From Acidisoma sp. PAMC 29798 (GTDB lineage Bacteria; Pseudomonadota; Alphaproteobacteria; Acetobacterales; Acetobacteraceae), in NCBI RefSeq assembly GCF_030252425.1, contig NZ_CP126994.1, positions 4,025,001-4,089,000 of the forward strand: a stretch of 64,000 bases of DNA, in the 5' to 3' direction. Both the position numbers and the translations under genes were made by a program. How positions within the stretch are numbered: the stretch's first letter is position 1; every line of letters starts with the position of its first letter. Shown here piece by piece: positions 53,969-61,971 of the stretch. Below the pieces are notes generated by a model. That model was not told the origin of the DNA, searched no databases, and was given only the letters and a program-made list of their open reading frames with translations.

Positions 53969-54023
53969 TTCAACGCTGAACCCGATCAAACCGCTACGAC
54001 CGCGGCCATTGGCCGACGCTTAC
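52958..54023 (+). mobile_element. IS66-family element, right half
   Basis: The left half is missing, cut at the ISKra4 end. The right end is recognisable: the sequence finishing CGACGCTTAC at 54023 reads inward as GTAAGCGTCGGCCAATGGCC, a typical IS66 terminal repeat. tnpA and tnpB are absent. Confidence 0.8.
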
Positions 54024-54104
54024 TCGTGATCTACCACCACGTTGCCGACGACGAGACGTGTCCACAGTTGACCGAATAGCGTCTTCTCCTTGAACCGTTC
54101 ATTC

Positions 54105-55077
54105 GGTTCTGTCAGTCCTCGCGCCACGACGGGAAGGTTTGGATGCCTTCACCAAACGGGTAAACTGAGCGTTGGACGATAGTAGGGGCGCCGGGAATGG
54201 ATTGCGTTGGCTGTGGCTCGTCGGCGGTAAATGAACGGGGAGGTCACGGCACGAGGCTACCGGCGATACCGATGCCGCGATTGCGGACGGCAGTTCAACG
54301 AGCGCAGCGGTGGGTGCTGAACCGGGCCTGCCTGCCGAGCGACATCATCGCCTTCGTGGTGTTCTGCCGGCTGCGCTACCGGCTGACGCTGCGGGACCTG
54401 AGCGAGATTATGGCGCTGCGCGGGATCGAGATAAGCCACGAGACCGTCCGCGACTGGGAGGTGAAGCTGTTGCCCATCATGGGTAACGCGCTGCGCAAAC
54501 GGCGTCACGGGACCCGGCGCGCAGCCGGCGTCAGCTGGTATGTTGACGAAACCTATCTGAAGGTCCGCGGCCGGTGGTGCTACCTCTACCGGGCAATCGA
54601 CCGGGACGGAAACTTGATCGACGCGATGCTGAGCGAGCATCGCGACATGCAGGCGGCCAAGGCCTTCTTCCGCTCGGCGCGGGCGACCATGGGCATTCGG
54701 CCGGACCGGGTTACGACAGACGGTCATGGCTCCTACCCGAGAGCGATCCGCATCGTGCTGGGCAAGACCGTGCAGCACCGGACCAGTGCCTATCTGAATA
54801 ATCGCCTTGAACAGGACCATCGCGGGATCAAAGGCAGGATCCGATGTATGCGGGGCTTCAAAAGCCACGAGGCTGCCGAGCGCTTCTGCCGAGAACACGG
54901 GGAACTCCGCAATCTTCTTCGCCCGCGCCGTCGTCACAACCAGATCGTCTCCGCCTCTCTCCGCCGCGCCCGCTTCGCCAAAGCAACCTCCATTGCGCTC
55001 AACATCATGCAGAACGCGTAGATCCTCGTGCGTGCCGCGTAGAACTTCAGAATGCCGGCGCGACACCTGACAGAACC
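54105..55077 (+). mobile_element. IS6-like zinc-ribbon element, copy B (full length)
   Basis: 973 bp between GGTTCTGTCAG at 54105 and CTGACAGAACC ending at 55077 (11-bp inverted repeat). Almost the same as copy D in inverted orientation. Flanks GTTCATTC and GCCTATAG do not match, so no target duplication is seen. Confidence 0.92.
54197..55021 (+). CDS. IS6-like transposase with scrambled zinc ribbon (copy B)
   Basis: 274 residues from ATG 54197. It begins MDCVGCGSSAVNERG (first CxxC knuckle), then GHGTRLPAIPMPRLRTAVQR in place of the second knuckle. It returns to the normal frame at VLNRACLPSDIIAFVVFCRL, followed by the DDE core (WYVDETYLKVRGRWCYLYRA, VTTDGHGSYPRAIR, YLNNRLEQDHRGIKGR). Compared with copies C and D, a 2-base loss near 54238 and a 1-base loss in a G-run near 54312 together keep the frame open but replace 25 residues. 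The CRDCGR half of the zinc site is lost, so activity is doubtful. Confidence 0.85.
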   Translation: MDCVGCGSSAVNERGGHGTRLPAIPMPRLRTAVQRAQRWVLNRACLPSDIIAFVVFCRLRYRLTLRDLSEIMALRGIEISHETVRDWEVKLLPIMGNALRKRRHGTRRAAGVSWYVDETYLKVRGRWCYLYRAIDRDGNLIDAMLSEHRDMQAAKAFFRSARATMGIRPDRVTTDGHGSYPRAIRIVLGKTVQHRTSAYLNNRLEQDHRGIKGRIRCMRGFKSHEAAERFCREHGELRNLLRPRRRHNQIVSASLRRARFAKATSIALNIMQNA

Positions 55078-55079
55078 GC

Positions 55080-55724
55080 CTATAGTAGATGCGCCGCAAG
55101 GCGAAGAATTTCCATCGGATCTGCGTATGTGGCGTAGTCGATCATGGAGATTTTCTTTCCTATCCCATTGAGGGACGTGCCGGAAATGACGCCTTTCGCA
55201 TTGTCAATACTGATCCAGTATCGATCATGAAACTCATCCGAGATACTGTCCTTGATCTGGATCAGCGGCACCACCTTCTGGAAAACGCTGTGCATCGCTC
55301 CGCGCTTGTTTGCTCGCGAGCCGTTGGTGATGATCGTGACCCTCTCCAGCCGGCTTGCCATCGAGGCCACAATCTTCTCAAGCAGTGCCAATGATGTTGG
55401 ATTGTCGTCATAGAAATATGGATCGATGACAAGCAGGTGTCTCACTCCATCCAACTTCTGCATAATCGCTAGAACGATTGCTTCGATTTGGTCGGTGTGA
55501 GGCCCCGGGTGCATTATTTCGTCGCAAGTGATGGTGTTGTAGAACAGCGCCGAAAGGCCGTGTTCTACGATGTGCTTTTGGATTTCTTCTCGAAGAACAT
55601 GCAGCGACAGACGATAGACCCCAAAATCCCGTGCAAGATCACTCTTATAGAATCTGTTGAAGAAGTCCCCGATATTGTCTCCATCCTTGAGGTTTTTTAC
55701 CCCAATGATGCTTGAATCGATCAT
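55080..55724 (-). CDS. PLD-like (MIT_C-type) domain protein
   Basis: 214 residues. C-terminal HDRYWISIDNAKGVISGTSL, NGIGKKISMIDYATYAD has the single H-x-x-x-W ... GTS-N-G pattern of phospholipase-D-like domains of the MIT_C type. N-terminal DNIGDFFNRFYKSDLARDFG and GVRHLLVIDPYFYDDNPTSL are also seen in such proteins. Cytosolic, no membrane segment. The stop at 55080 lies two bases from the IS copy B end, so the last residues may be affected. Its N-terminal side faces the toxin-antitoxin pair, same strand, 68 bp away. Function unknown; relatives occur in accessory and defence contexts. Confidence 0.6.
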   Translation of the reverse strand: MIDSSIIGVKNLKDGDNIGDFFNRFYKSDLARDFGVYRLSLHVLREEIQKHIVEHGLSALFYNTITCDEIMHPGPHTDQIEAIVLAIMQKLDGVRHLLVIDPYFYDDNPTSLALLEKIVASMASRLERVTIITNGSRANKRGAMHSVFQKVVPLIQIKDSISDEFHDRYWISIDNAKGVISGTSLNGIGKKISMIDYATYADPMEILRLAAHLL

Positions 55725-55792
55725 GGTCTATGCCCGAATCTTTGTGTGGTCTGTGCCGCACTGTTCTTCGATTTCGAATTGAACCAGTTTGG

Positions 55793-56098
55793 TCATGCCG
55801 AGGCATCTTGCCGATTGTGCGGCTTAGCCGTCAGGTCAATGCCAAGAGCTTTCATGACCGAAAGCGTGGTCTTGAGCGTTGGATTGCCAGCCTCACTAAA
55901 CGAACGGTAGAGCTGTTCGCGCGACAGGCCGGTTTGACTGGCAATCTGCGTCATACCCTTCGCCCGCGCGACGATGCCAAGTGCGTTCGCAATGTAGCCG
56001 GCGTCTCCACTTTCGAAGGCGTCGGCCATGAAGGCGGCAATTTCCTCATCATCGACCAGTGCCGCCGCTGGATCGTAAGTCGTCAGTTTTTCAGCCAT
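55793..56098 (-). CDS. Antitoxin (HigA/COG3636-like addiction module antidote)
   Basis: 101 residues from ATG 56098, overlapping the toxin stop by 8 bp. Starts AEKLTTYDPAAALVDDEEIA, AFMADAFESGDAGYIANALG, then an HTH: VARAKGMTQIASQTGLSREQ, LYRSFSEAGNPTLKTTLSVM, KALGIDLTAK. This is the standard layout of the probable addiction module antidote protein family. It should bind the toxin and repress the operon through the palindrome at 56406. Second gene, in toxin-first order. Confidence 0.92.
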   Translation of the reverse strand: MAEKLTTYDPAAALVDDEEIAAFMADAFESGDAGYIANALGIVARAKGMTQIASQTGLSREQLYRSFSEAGNPTLKTTLSVMKALGIDLTAKPHNRQDASA

Positions 56099-56402
56099 CG
56101 GTATCACTCCATTCGTTGGCGAGCTTCTTGGCCGTTACGATGTCCCTGGCCTGCGTTTTCTTGTCCCCGCCACAGAGCAGCACGATCAGGACAGCACCGC
56201 GCTGCTGGAAATAGACCCGGTAACCGGGGCCGTAGTGGATGCGCAGCTCGCTAACGCCCTCCCCCACAGACTCCACATCACCTGGCAGGCCGTGCGCCAG
56301 GCGGGCTAGCCGAGCCGCAATCATGGTCTTAGCCCGCTTGTCGCGAAGGCGGCCTTCCCATTTGATGAAGGTCTCGGTTTGTTTTAGCTCGATCACAGTC
56401 AT
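56091..56402 (-). CDS. Toxin (RelE/HigB superfamily addiction module killer)
   Basis: 103 residues: ELKQTETFIKWEGRLRDKRA, KTMIAARLARLAHGLPGDVE, SVGEGVSELRIHYGPGYRVY, FQQRGAVLIVLLCGGDKKTQ, ARDIVTAKKLANEW. This matches the COG3657 killer family (RelE-like mRNA interferase fold), with SELRIHYGPGYRVYF and GGDKKTQ blocks complete. Upstream of the antitoxin, with translational coupling. It lies between two same-orientation IS6-like copies (B and C), a position that would help retain the segment. Confidence 0.92.
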   Translation of the reverse strand: MTVIELKQTETFIKWEGRLRDKRAKTMIAARLARLAHGLPGDVESVGEGVSELRIHYGPGYRVYFQQRGAVLIVLLCGGDKKTQARDIVTAKKLANEWSDTDG

Positions 56403-56405
56403 AAT

Positions 56406-56423
56406 TGTAGTCTAAAAACTACA
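56406..56423. promoter_or_regulatory. Palindromic operator of the toxin-antitoxin operon
   Basis: TGTAGTCTAAAAACTACA is a perfect 6+6 palindrome with a 6-base AT-rich centre, located three bases before the toxin ATG on the minus strand. Position and form fit a HigA-type repressor site overlapping the promoter or leader. Confidence 0.7.
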
Positions 56424-56448
56424 GGCGCGCAACCCCTTCCCTGCAAGC

Positions 56449-56473
56449 AAAAAAAGCCCGGCCGAAGCCGGGC
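56449..56473 (-). terminator. Rho-independent terminator
   Basis: On the minus strand GCCCGGC TTCG GCCGGGC is followed by seven T. A 7-bp GC stem with a tetraloop and T-tract is a classic intrinsic terminator. It ends transcription arriving from the right, i.e. from the gene truncated at 56633, and insulates the toxin-antitoxin operon. Confidence 0.88.
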
Positions 56474-56522
56474 AAATCACCGGATGAGCCTGCCCTGGTC
56501 TACGCCAGGGATCGGCAGGCGG

Positions 56523-56633
56523 TCAGTGCAACCCGACCGCGAAGGCGACGCCGGCGGTGTTCTGGTCGCCGCCGGCGAACGAGGCGCCGAGATCAGGGCC
56601 ATGCTGGCCAAGGCACGAGCGAAGCCCAAGGCC
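56523..56633 (-). pseudogene. C-terminal scrap of an unidentified gene
   Basis: The minus frame LGQHGPDLGASFAGGDQNTA, GVAFAVGLH ends at a stop about 50 bases before the terminator at 56449-56473. The ending (aromatic/hydrophobic alternation, final VGLH) recalls outer-membrane barrel or YadA-anchor C-termini, but this is only a resemblance. It is cut by IS copy C at 56634. Confidence 0.35.
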
Positions 56634-57298
56634 GGTTCTGTCAGTCCTCGCGCCACGACGGGAAGGTTTGGATGCCTTCACCAAACGGGTAAACTGAGCG
56701 TTGGACGATAGTAGGGGCGCCGGGATGGATTGCGTTGGCTGTGGCTCGTCGGCGGTAAATGAACGCCGGGAGGTCACGGCACGAGGCTACCGGCGATACC
56801 GATGCCGCGATTGCGGACGGCAGTTCAACGAGCGCAGCGGTGGGTGCTGAACCGGGCCTGCCTGCCGAGCGACATCATCGCCTTCGTGGTGTTCTGCCGG
56901 CTGCGCTACCGGCTGACGCTGCGGGACCTGAGCGAGATTATGGCGCTGCGCGGGATCGAGATAAGCCACGAGACCGTCCGCGACTGGGAGGTGAAGCTGT
57001 TGCCCATCATGGGTAACGCGCTGCGCAAACGGCGTCACGGGACCCGGCGCGCAGCCGGCGTCAGCTGGTATGTTGACGAAACCTATCTGAAAGTCCGCGG
57101 CCGGTGGTGCTACCTCTACCGGGCAATCGACCGGGACGGAAACTTGATCGACGCGATGCTGAGCGAGCATCGCGACATGCAGGCGGCCAAGGCCTTCTTC
57201 CGCTCGGCCCGGGCGACCATGGGCATTCGGCCGGATCTGGTTACGACAGACGGTCATGGCTCCTACCCGAGAGCGATCCGCACTGTGCTGGGCAAGAC
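56634..57298 (+). mobile_element. IS6-like zinc-ribbon element, copy C (3'-truncated)
   Basis: Starts GGTTCTGTCAGTCCTCGCG at 56634 and matches copy B to GTGCTGGGCAAGAC, where it runs straight into the end of copy D at 57299. Its own 3' third and right repeat are missing. Confidence 0.92.
56725..57298 (+). pseudogene. IS6-like transposase, truncated and frameshifted (copy C)
   Basis: From ATG 56725: MDCVGCGSSAVNERREVTAR, GYRRYRCRDCGRQFNERSGG then Cys and TGA. It keeps the complete four-Cys zinc ribbon that copies B and D have damaged, but a missing G in the run near 56843 shifts the frame before VLNRACLPSDI. The rest of the DDE core is present up to HGSYPRAIRTVLGKT, where copy D interrupts. 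Confidence 0.85.
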
Positions 57299-58271
57299 GG
57301 TTCTGTCAGGTGTCGCGCCGGCATTCTGAAGTTCTACGCGGCACGCACGAGGATCTACGCGTTCTGCATGATGTTGAGCGCAATGGAGGTTGCTTTGGCG
57401 AAGCGGGCGCGGCGGAGAGAGGCGGAGACGATCTGGTTGTGACGGCGACGAAGGCGAACAAGATTGCGGAGTTCCCCATGTTCTCGGCAGAAGCGATCGG
57501 CAGCCTCGTGGCTTTTGAAGCCCCGCATACATCGGATCCTGCCTTTGATCCCGCGATGGTCCTGTTCAAGGCGATTATTCAGATAGACACTGGTCCGGTG
57601 CTGCACGGTCTTGCCCAGCACGATGCGGATCGCTCTCGGGTAGGAGCCATGACCGTCTGTCATAACCAGATCCGGCCGAATGCCCATGGTCGCCCGGGCT
57701 GAGCGGAAGAAGGCCTTGGCCGCCTGCATGTCGCGATGCTCGCTCAGCATCGCGTCGATCAAGTTTCCGTCCCGGTCGATTGCCCGGTAGAGGTAGCACC
57801 ACCGGCCGCGGACCTTCAGATAGGTTTCGTCAACATACCAGCTGACGCCGGCTGCGCGACCGGTCCCGTGACGCCGCTTGCGCAGCGCGTCACCCATGAT
57901 AGGCAACAGCTTCACCTCCCAGTCGCGGACGGTCTCGTGGCTTATCTCGATCCCGCGCAGCGCCATAATCTCACTCAGATCCCGTAGCGTCAGCCGGTAG
58001 CGCAGCCGGCAGAACACCACGAAGGCGATGATGTCGCTCGGCAGGCAGGCCCGGTTCAGCACCCCACCGCTGCGCTCGTTGAACTGCCGTCCGCAATCGC
58101 GGCATCGGTATCGCCGGTAGCCTCGTGCCGTGACCTCCCCGTTCATTTACCGCCGACGAGCCACAGCCAACGCAATCCATTCCCGGCGCCCCTACTATCG
58201 TCCAACGCTCAGTTTACCCGTTTAATGAAGGCATCCAAACTTCCCGTCGTGACGCGAGGACTGACAGAACC
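57299..58271 (-). mobile_element. IS6-like zinc-ribbon element, copy D (full length)
   Basis: 973 bp with inverted repeats GGTTCTGTCAG (57299) and CTGACAGAACC (ends 58271). Head-to-head with copy C on the left; on the right it abuts a 5'-truncated IS5 transposase. Copy A at 5628 is nearly the same over 749 bp. Confidence 0.93.
57355..58146 (-). CDS. IS6-like transposase (copy D)
   Basis: 263 residues from ATG 58146: NGEVTARGYRRYRCRDCGRQ, FNERSGGVLNRACLPSDIIA. It keeps the second zinc knuckle (CRDC) and full DDE core (WYVDETYLKVRGRWCYLYRA, VMTDGHGSYPRA, NNRLEQDHRGIKGR). The upstream knuckle (MDCVGCGSSAVNER from ATG 58180) is in another frame because of a 2-base loss relative to copy C. The most intact catalytic frame of the four copies. 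Confidence 0.88.
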   Translation of the reverse strand: MNGEVTARGYRRYRCRDCGRQFNERSGGVLNRACLPSDIIAFVVFCRLRYRLTLRDLSEIMALRGIEISHETVRDWEVKLLPIMGDALRKRRHGTGRAAGVSWYVDETYLKVRGRWCYLYRAIDRDGNLIDAMLSEHRDMQAAKAFFRSARATMGIRPDLVMTDGHGSYPRAIRIVLGKTVQHRTSVYLNNRLEQDHRGIKGRIRCMRGFKSHEAADRFCREHGELRNLVRLRRRHNQIVSASLRRARFAKATSIALNIMQNA

Positions 58272-58905
58272 GAATGACCTGCCACCATGGGCGGCAGTCT
58301 ATCAGCAGACGCAGCGTTGGATGGCGGCGGAGTGCTTCGAGGCGTTGGCGCAGGATCTCCGCGCTGTGCTGCGGATGGCGGCCGGGCGCTATGCCGAGCC
58401 GACAGCGGCGATCTTTGACAGCCGCACGCTGCGGTCGACGCCGGAGAGCGGAACGCGGGCAGCCTATGACGGCGCCAAGCGCAAGAAGGGCTCCAAGCTG
58501 CATCTCGCCGTTGATACGCTGGGCCACATGCTGACGCTGCACGTGACGCCTGCCAACGTCGATGACCGTGCCGAAGTCGGTCGTTTGGCTCAGGCCGTGC
58601 AGGAAGCGACGGGGCAAACCGTCGAACTGGCTTACGTTGACCAGGGCTACACCGGACCCAAGCCTGCAGCTGCGGCGCAGGCAGAAGGCATGGCATTGGA
58701 GGTGATCAAGCTCTCCGAAGCCAAGCGCGGCTTCGTCCTATTGCCACGACGCTGGGTCGTGGAGCGCTCATTCGCCTGGGCGACGCGCTGCCGAAGGCTC
58801 GTCAAGGACTATGAGCGATACGCAACAACGCTGGCCAGCCTGCACATCGTAGCCTTTGCTTGTCTCATGCTTAGACAAGCCGCAGCCATCGCCGCAGGTT
58901 CATAA
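58272..58905 (+). pseudogene. IS5-family (IS1031-type) transposase, 5'-truncated
   Basis: Reads PNDLPPWAAVYQQTQRWMAA, IFDSRTLRSTPESGTRAAYD, GAKRKKGSKLHLAVDTLGHM, LAYVDQGYTGPKPAAAAQAE, GFVLLPRRWVVERSFAWATR and the end LMLRQAAAIAAGS. DDE residues (DSRTL, VDQGY, ERSF) are present. The first 40 residues and left repeat are replaced by IS copy D. The frame runs back into the IS, so a fusion start at 58225 is formally open. Confidence 0.88.
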
Positions 58906-59134
58906 CACCCTCTAGCCTGTCTGCTACAGAGTGATGGCTCTTGGCGCTCATCAGCCACCAGGGCCTCGACGCTCGACCGGAGTTGTCCGGTCCCCGGAGG
59001 CGCCTGCTCGCACTAGAGAAACTAGGAGATCAGTTCTGGCCATGGAAGAATCGTACAACAGACGGTAGGATTTGCCACCTCTCTAGCGCGGCTTGTCTAT
59101 GGGGCCTTATGCGTCAGAGGAAGCGGGGGTAGCA

Positions 59135-59860
59135 CGGTCACACCATCTGAACATCACCTTTCCCGCTGACCTCTGCCGCTTGTTTGACAAGAAGCCGCAT
59201 CGGCCCATAATCCTCCTCCTGCTCGTTCCCGCGCCAGCTCAAGTCCGGCGAGCAGCGTGCTGGCGACTGCGGCCCGCGCTCTGAGCTCCCGGTTTGCGAC
59301 GTCAGCCGAGATCACCGGCAGGAACGCGCTCAGTTCACCGCCCTCCGGGTGCTCCGCCAAGACCGTCCTGATCCGCGCCAGCGCGTCCGAAACGCGCCAA
59401 AGATCCTGCGCAACCGGCCGATAGACGGGTGACTCTTCCGTCCGCCCTCCCCGGCCCCGCAGCACGACCAGACAGGCTTCCATCAGGGCGACGTAGCTAC
59501 CCTCCCGCGACGGCGCCGTGGCGGCGGTCCGGCCGAAGACGTGGGTCCCGAATTGCGGCCACGCCCTCAGCCAGGCCGCGGCTGCCCGCACAAAGACCAT
59601 CGCCTCAAGCCGAGCACTTCGGCAGCGGCGTCCTGCTCCGCCGCGATCGCCGCTTCCGGACTGGCGGGGAACAAGAGGCGCGACCGCAGCAGCACCAAAC
59701 GCGCCGCCAGCACGAGCCAATCCGCTCGCCGTTCCAGCGACACGCGGTCGACCAGCCGCTCCATGGTGGCCACGAATTGCTCTGCCAGGTCGCGCGCGGC
59801 TTTGCGATGGCCAGAATACCAAGCAGCCTGACCGAAAAGCGCCGCTAGGTTTTGTGCTTC
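59135..59860 (-). pseudogene. ScpA-like (segregation/condensation protein A) gene, frameshifted
   Basis: Pieces: DLAEQFVATMERLVDRVSLE, RRADWLVLAARLVLLRSRLL, FPASPEAAIAAEQDAAAEVL; then after a slip near 59615 VFVRAAAAWLRAWPQFGTHV, VAQDLWRVSDALARIRTVLA, VANRELRARAAVASTLLAGL. After another near 59235, EQEEDYGPMRLLVKQAAEVS. The order is that of plasmid-type ScpA-like kleisins; the N-terminal region is missing. It would partner ScpB and SMC in chromosome or plasmid organisation, but this copy looks decayed. Confidence 0.65.
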
Positions 59861-60423
59861 CGCACGCGGCGACTCTTCTTCACAACAGGCGGCATCTCGG
59901 GGGGCGCGGATGGGGAACCGCAGGCCTGGACGTTCAAGGATTGTTGGACCGGCACCTGGGCGGCGTAGTCGTCCAAGGCTTTCTGGGTCTTCAAGCTCTG
60001 CGCGTGGTCCAGCACCTCGTCCCCAAAGCCGCAATACAACTCTCCTGACTTCAAATTTTGCTGTGACTGTGCATTGGCGAGTTGCGTCATATAGCCGTCA
60101 AACGCGCTCTGGGACCTAGCGCCATAGGCGCGCTTGAAAAACCCGGCGAGGATGTCGCGTTGCGCCACGAGATCGGCCTTGTAGGTCGTGACGAAGGTCC
60201 CGTATTTGGCATCCCCGTGACAGGACAATGCGGTCTGCATGAGTTCGGTCTGTAGAGCCACCTTGCGGAAGGCCGCAACCTCGTCCGGCCGCGCGCATAT
60301 GGGCGCGTTGTCCGCCGGTGGGGAGGGTGGCGGGGGCACAAAAGACGCGCGCTGCGGGGAGGGAGACACGGCCTTGCAAGACGCCAGGAGCGCCAACAGA
60401 GGCAGAAGCAAGGCCATGCGCAT
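59845..60423 (-). CDS. Lipoprotein, hypothetical
   Basis: 192 residues. MRMALLLPLLALLASC is a short lipoprotein signal with lipobox LASC. A Pro/Ser linker, then a helical domain with three cysteines (PICARPDEVAAF, QTALSCHGDAKYGTFVTTYK, SGELYCGFGDEVLDHAQSLK), and a basic tail VVKKSRRVRKHKT. No family recognised. Its ATG follows the end of a small ORF (60432) that IS1595 has split. Its 3' end overlaps the ScpA-like remnant by a few bases. Confidence 0.65.
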   Translation of the reverse strand: MRMALLLPLLALLASCKAVSPSPQRASFVPPPPSPPADNAPICARPDEVAAFRKVALQTELMQTALSCHGDAKYGTFVTTYKADLVAQRDILAGFFKRAYGARSQSAFDGYMTQLANAQSQQNLKSGELYCGFGDEVLDHAQSLKTQKALDDYAAQVPVQQSLNVQACGSPSAPPEMPPVVKKSRRVRKHKT

Positions 60424-60565
60424 TGGCGTCTCAATCCATCAAAGTTTCGGGGAAGGGGGTGATCGGGACTTTTCCGGTATTATGTATCAACCGCCACCAC
60501 TGGTCCGTTTAGATGTTGAAGTGCATCGTTTACCATCCTGATAGCCGATACAGGAGTGGGCGGGG

Positions 60566-60991
60566 ATGGTCGAGCAGGATGTGATTGGCGCGTTGCGTGA
60601 CAAACAGGCCGAAGTCATCGGAATGATAGAGCGTCTGGAGCGGCAGTTGGTCGAGCATCGCACTGGTCTGTCGCATCTCGAGGGAGTTCTGCGTCTGTTT
60701 GATCCGAGTCTCCGGTTAGAGGAGGCTCGCCCCGGGCGACAAAGAGGGCAGAGGGCCTGGTTCCGCCCTGGTGAATCATTGCGGCTGATCTACGACGTGC
60801 TGCGGGACGCAGCCCAGCCGGTGGCGACGCGCGAACTCGCTGATCGCATCATGGCGATGAAGAACATCGCGCTCACGGATGACCGCGACCGCGCGTTGAT
60901 CCAGAAAACGCTTCTTGCCTCGCTCAACCGAGCGAAGGAGACGATCGAGCGCGCTACGATCGAGGGTGTCGTCGGATGGCGGGTGATCTAG
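60566..60991 (+). CDS. IS1595 passenger: coiled-coil / winged-helix-like protein
   Basis: 141 residues with TAGCCGATACAGGAGTGGGCGGGG upstream. N-terminal coiled coil (DKQAEVIGMIERLERQLVEH, RTGLSHLEGVLRLFDPSLRL). C-terminal part (RPGESLRLIYDVLRDAAQPV, ATRELADRIMAMKNIALTDD, DRALIQKTLLASLNRAKETI) looks like a small winged helix. It may be an accessory or regulatory DNA-binding protein of the element. It converges with the transposase, overlapping by 4 bp. Such passengers are known in IS1595 elements, but this one is unassigned. Confidence 0.7.
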   Translation: MVEQDVIGALRDKQAEVIGMIERLERQLVEHRTGLSHLEGVLRLFDPSLRLEEARPGRQRGQRAWFRPGESLRLIYDVLRDAAQPVATRELADRIMAMKNIALTDDRDRALIQKTLLASLNRAKETIERATIEGVVGWRVI

Positions 60992-61971
60992 GCGACTTGC
61001 GCCCGCTGCCAGTAGCCCGAGAAATCGATCGACGGTCTGCACCGCATCGCCAGGCCAATGACACCATGGGTCTGCTCGCCGTTGCTGACGCGACGGAGAT
61101 CCTCGCGCCAGGCTGCCTCCTGTGCGTAGCGGGGCAAATACGGCCCGGCGATGTGATGGTGATGACCGGCTTCGCCGCGGCGCAGGCGGGAGAAATAGGC
61201 CTCGGCTCCGTTGATGCAGGCACCATCGACGCTGTAGCCCTCCTGGTGGTTGACCCGTTGCATGGCGAAGCTGGCGTGCAGCTTGTTCCAGGCGGGGCTC
61301 TCATCGGCATGAAGGGTAGTGCCTTTGATGATGCGCAGGCGGATAGCGTCCAAGGCGGCCTCCTCGGCCGGAAACACCTGCGCCACGGAGCGGCCACCGC
61401 GCTCGCGCATCACCACGACCACCTGCCGCTTGCCCGACCGGTTCTCGGCGAGCCGGCGGTCGATCCGATCGGTCGCCAGGTTCTCCGGCCGAACATGGCC
61501 GCCGAAATAGGCGCCATCGATCTCGGCCTCTCGGTTCTCGCCGCCGATCCTCAGCCCTTTTACGCTCGAGGCCATGGCCTCGCGCAGCTTATGGGCCAAG
61601 ACAAACGCCGTCTTGTATTGAACGTCGAGCTCGCGGGCGAATGCGAGCATGCTCTTTCCCTTGACCTCATTGCAGAAGGTCGCGACAGCGAGCAGATAGG
61701 TCCGCAGCGGCAGCTTATGCCAGGCGAACAAAGTTCCAGACGTGATCGAGAAATCCTCCCGACACGCCTTGCAACGCCAACGCAGCTGACCCGTCGGTCG
61801 CCGGGCCGCGTAGCAGATCAGGCAACCGCATGCCGGGCAGGCGGGTTTACCATCTGTCTCAGGCCAACGCAGGCGCAGGAAGACGTTCTCAACGCCCTGC
61901 TCGGACATGCGCATGATTTTAGCCGCACTCAGCGAGCGCGCAGCGGCAGAAAGCAGGAAATGCTGCGCCAT
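60988..61971 (-). CDS. IS1595-family transposase
   Basis: 327 residues from ATG 61971 (61995 is also open). Zinc ribbon KPACPACGCLICYAARRPTG, LRWRCKACREDFSITSGTLF (two CxxC pairs), then DDE/N core: NREAEIDGAYFGGHVRPENL, GTTLHADESPAWNKLHASFA, VDGACINGAEAYFSRLRRGE, AGHHHHIAGPYLPRYAQEAA. Typical length and order for IS1595; appears intact, and with a direct repeat still recognisable the insertion is probably recent. Confidence 0.93.
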   Translation of the reverse strand: MAQHFLLSAAARSLSAAKIMRMSEQGVENVFLRLRWPETDGKPACPACGCLICYAARRPTGQLRWRCKACREDFSITSGTLFAWHKLPLRTYLLAVATFCNEVKGKSMLAFARELDVQYKTAFVLAHKLREAMASSVKGLRIGGENREAEIDGAYFGGHVRPENLATDRIDRRLAENRSGKRQVVVVMRERGGRSVAQVFPAEEAALDAIRLRIIKGTTLHADESPAWNKLHASFAMQRVNHQEGYSVDGACINGAEAYFSRLRRGEAGHHHHIAGPYLPRYAQEAAWREDLRRVSNGEQTHGVIGLAMRCRPSIDFSGYWQRAQVA

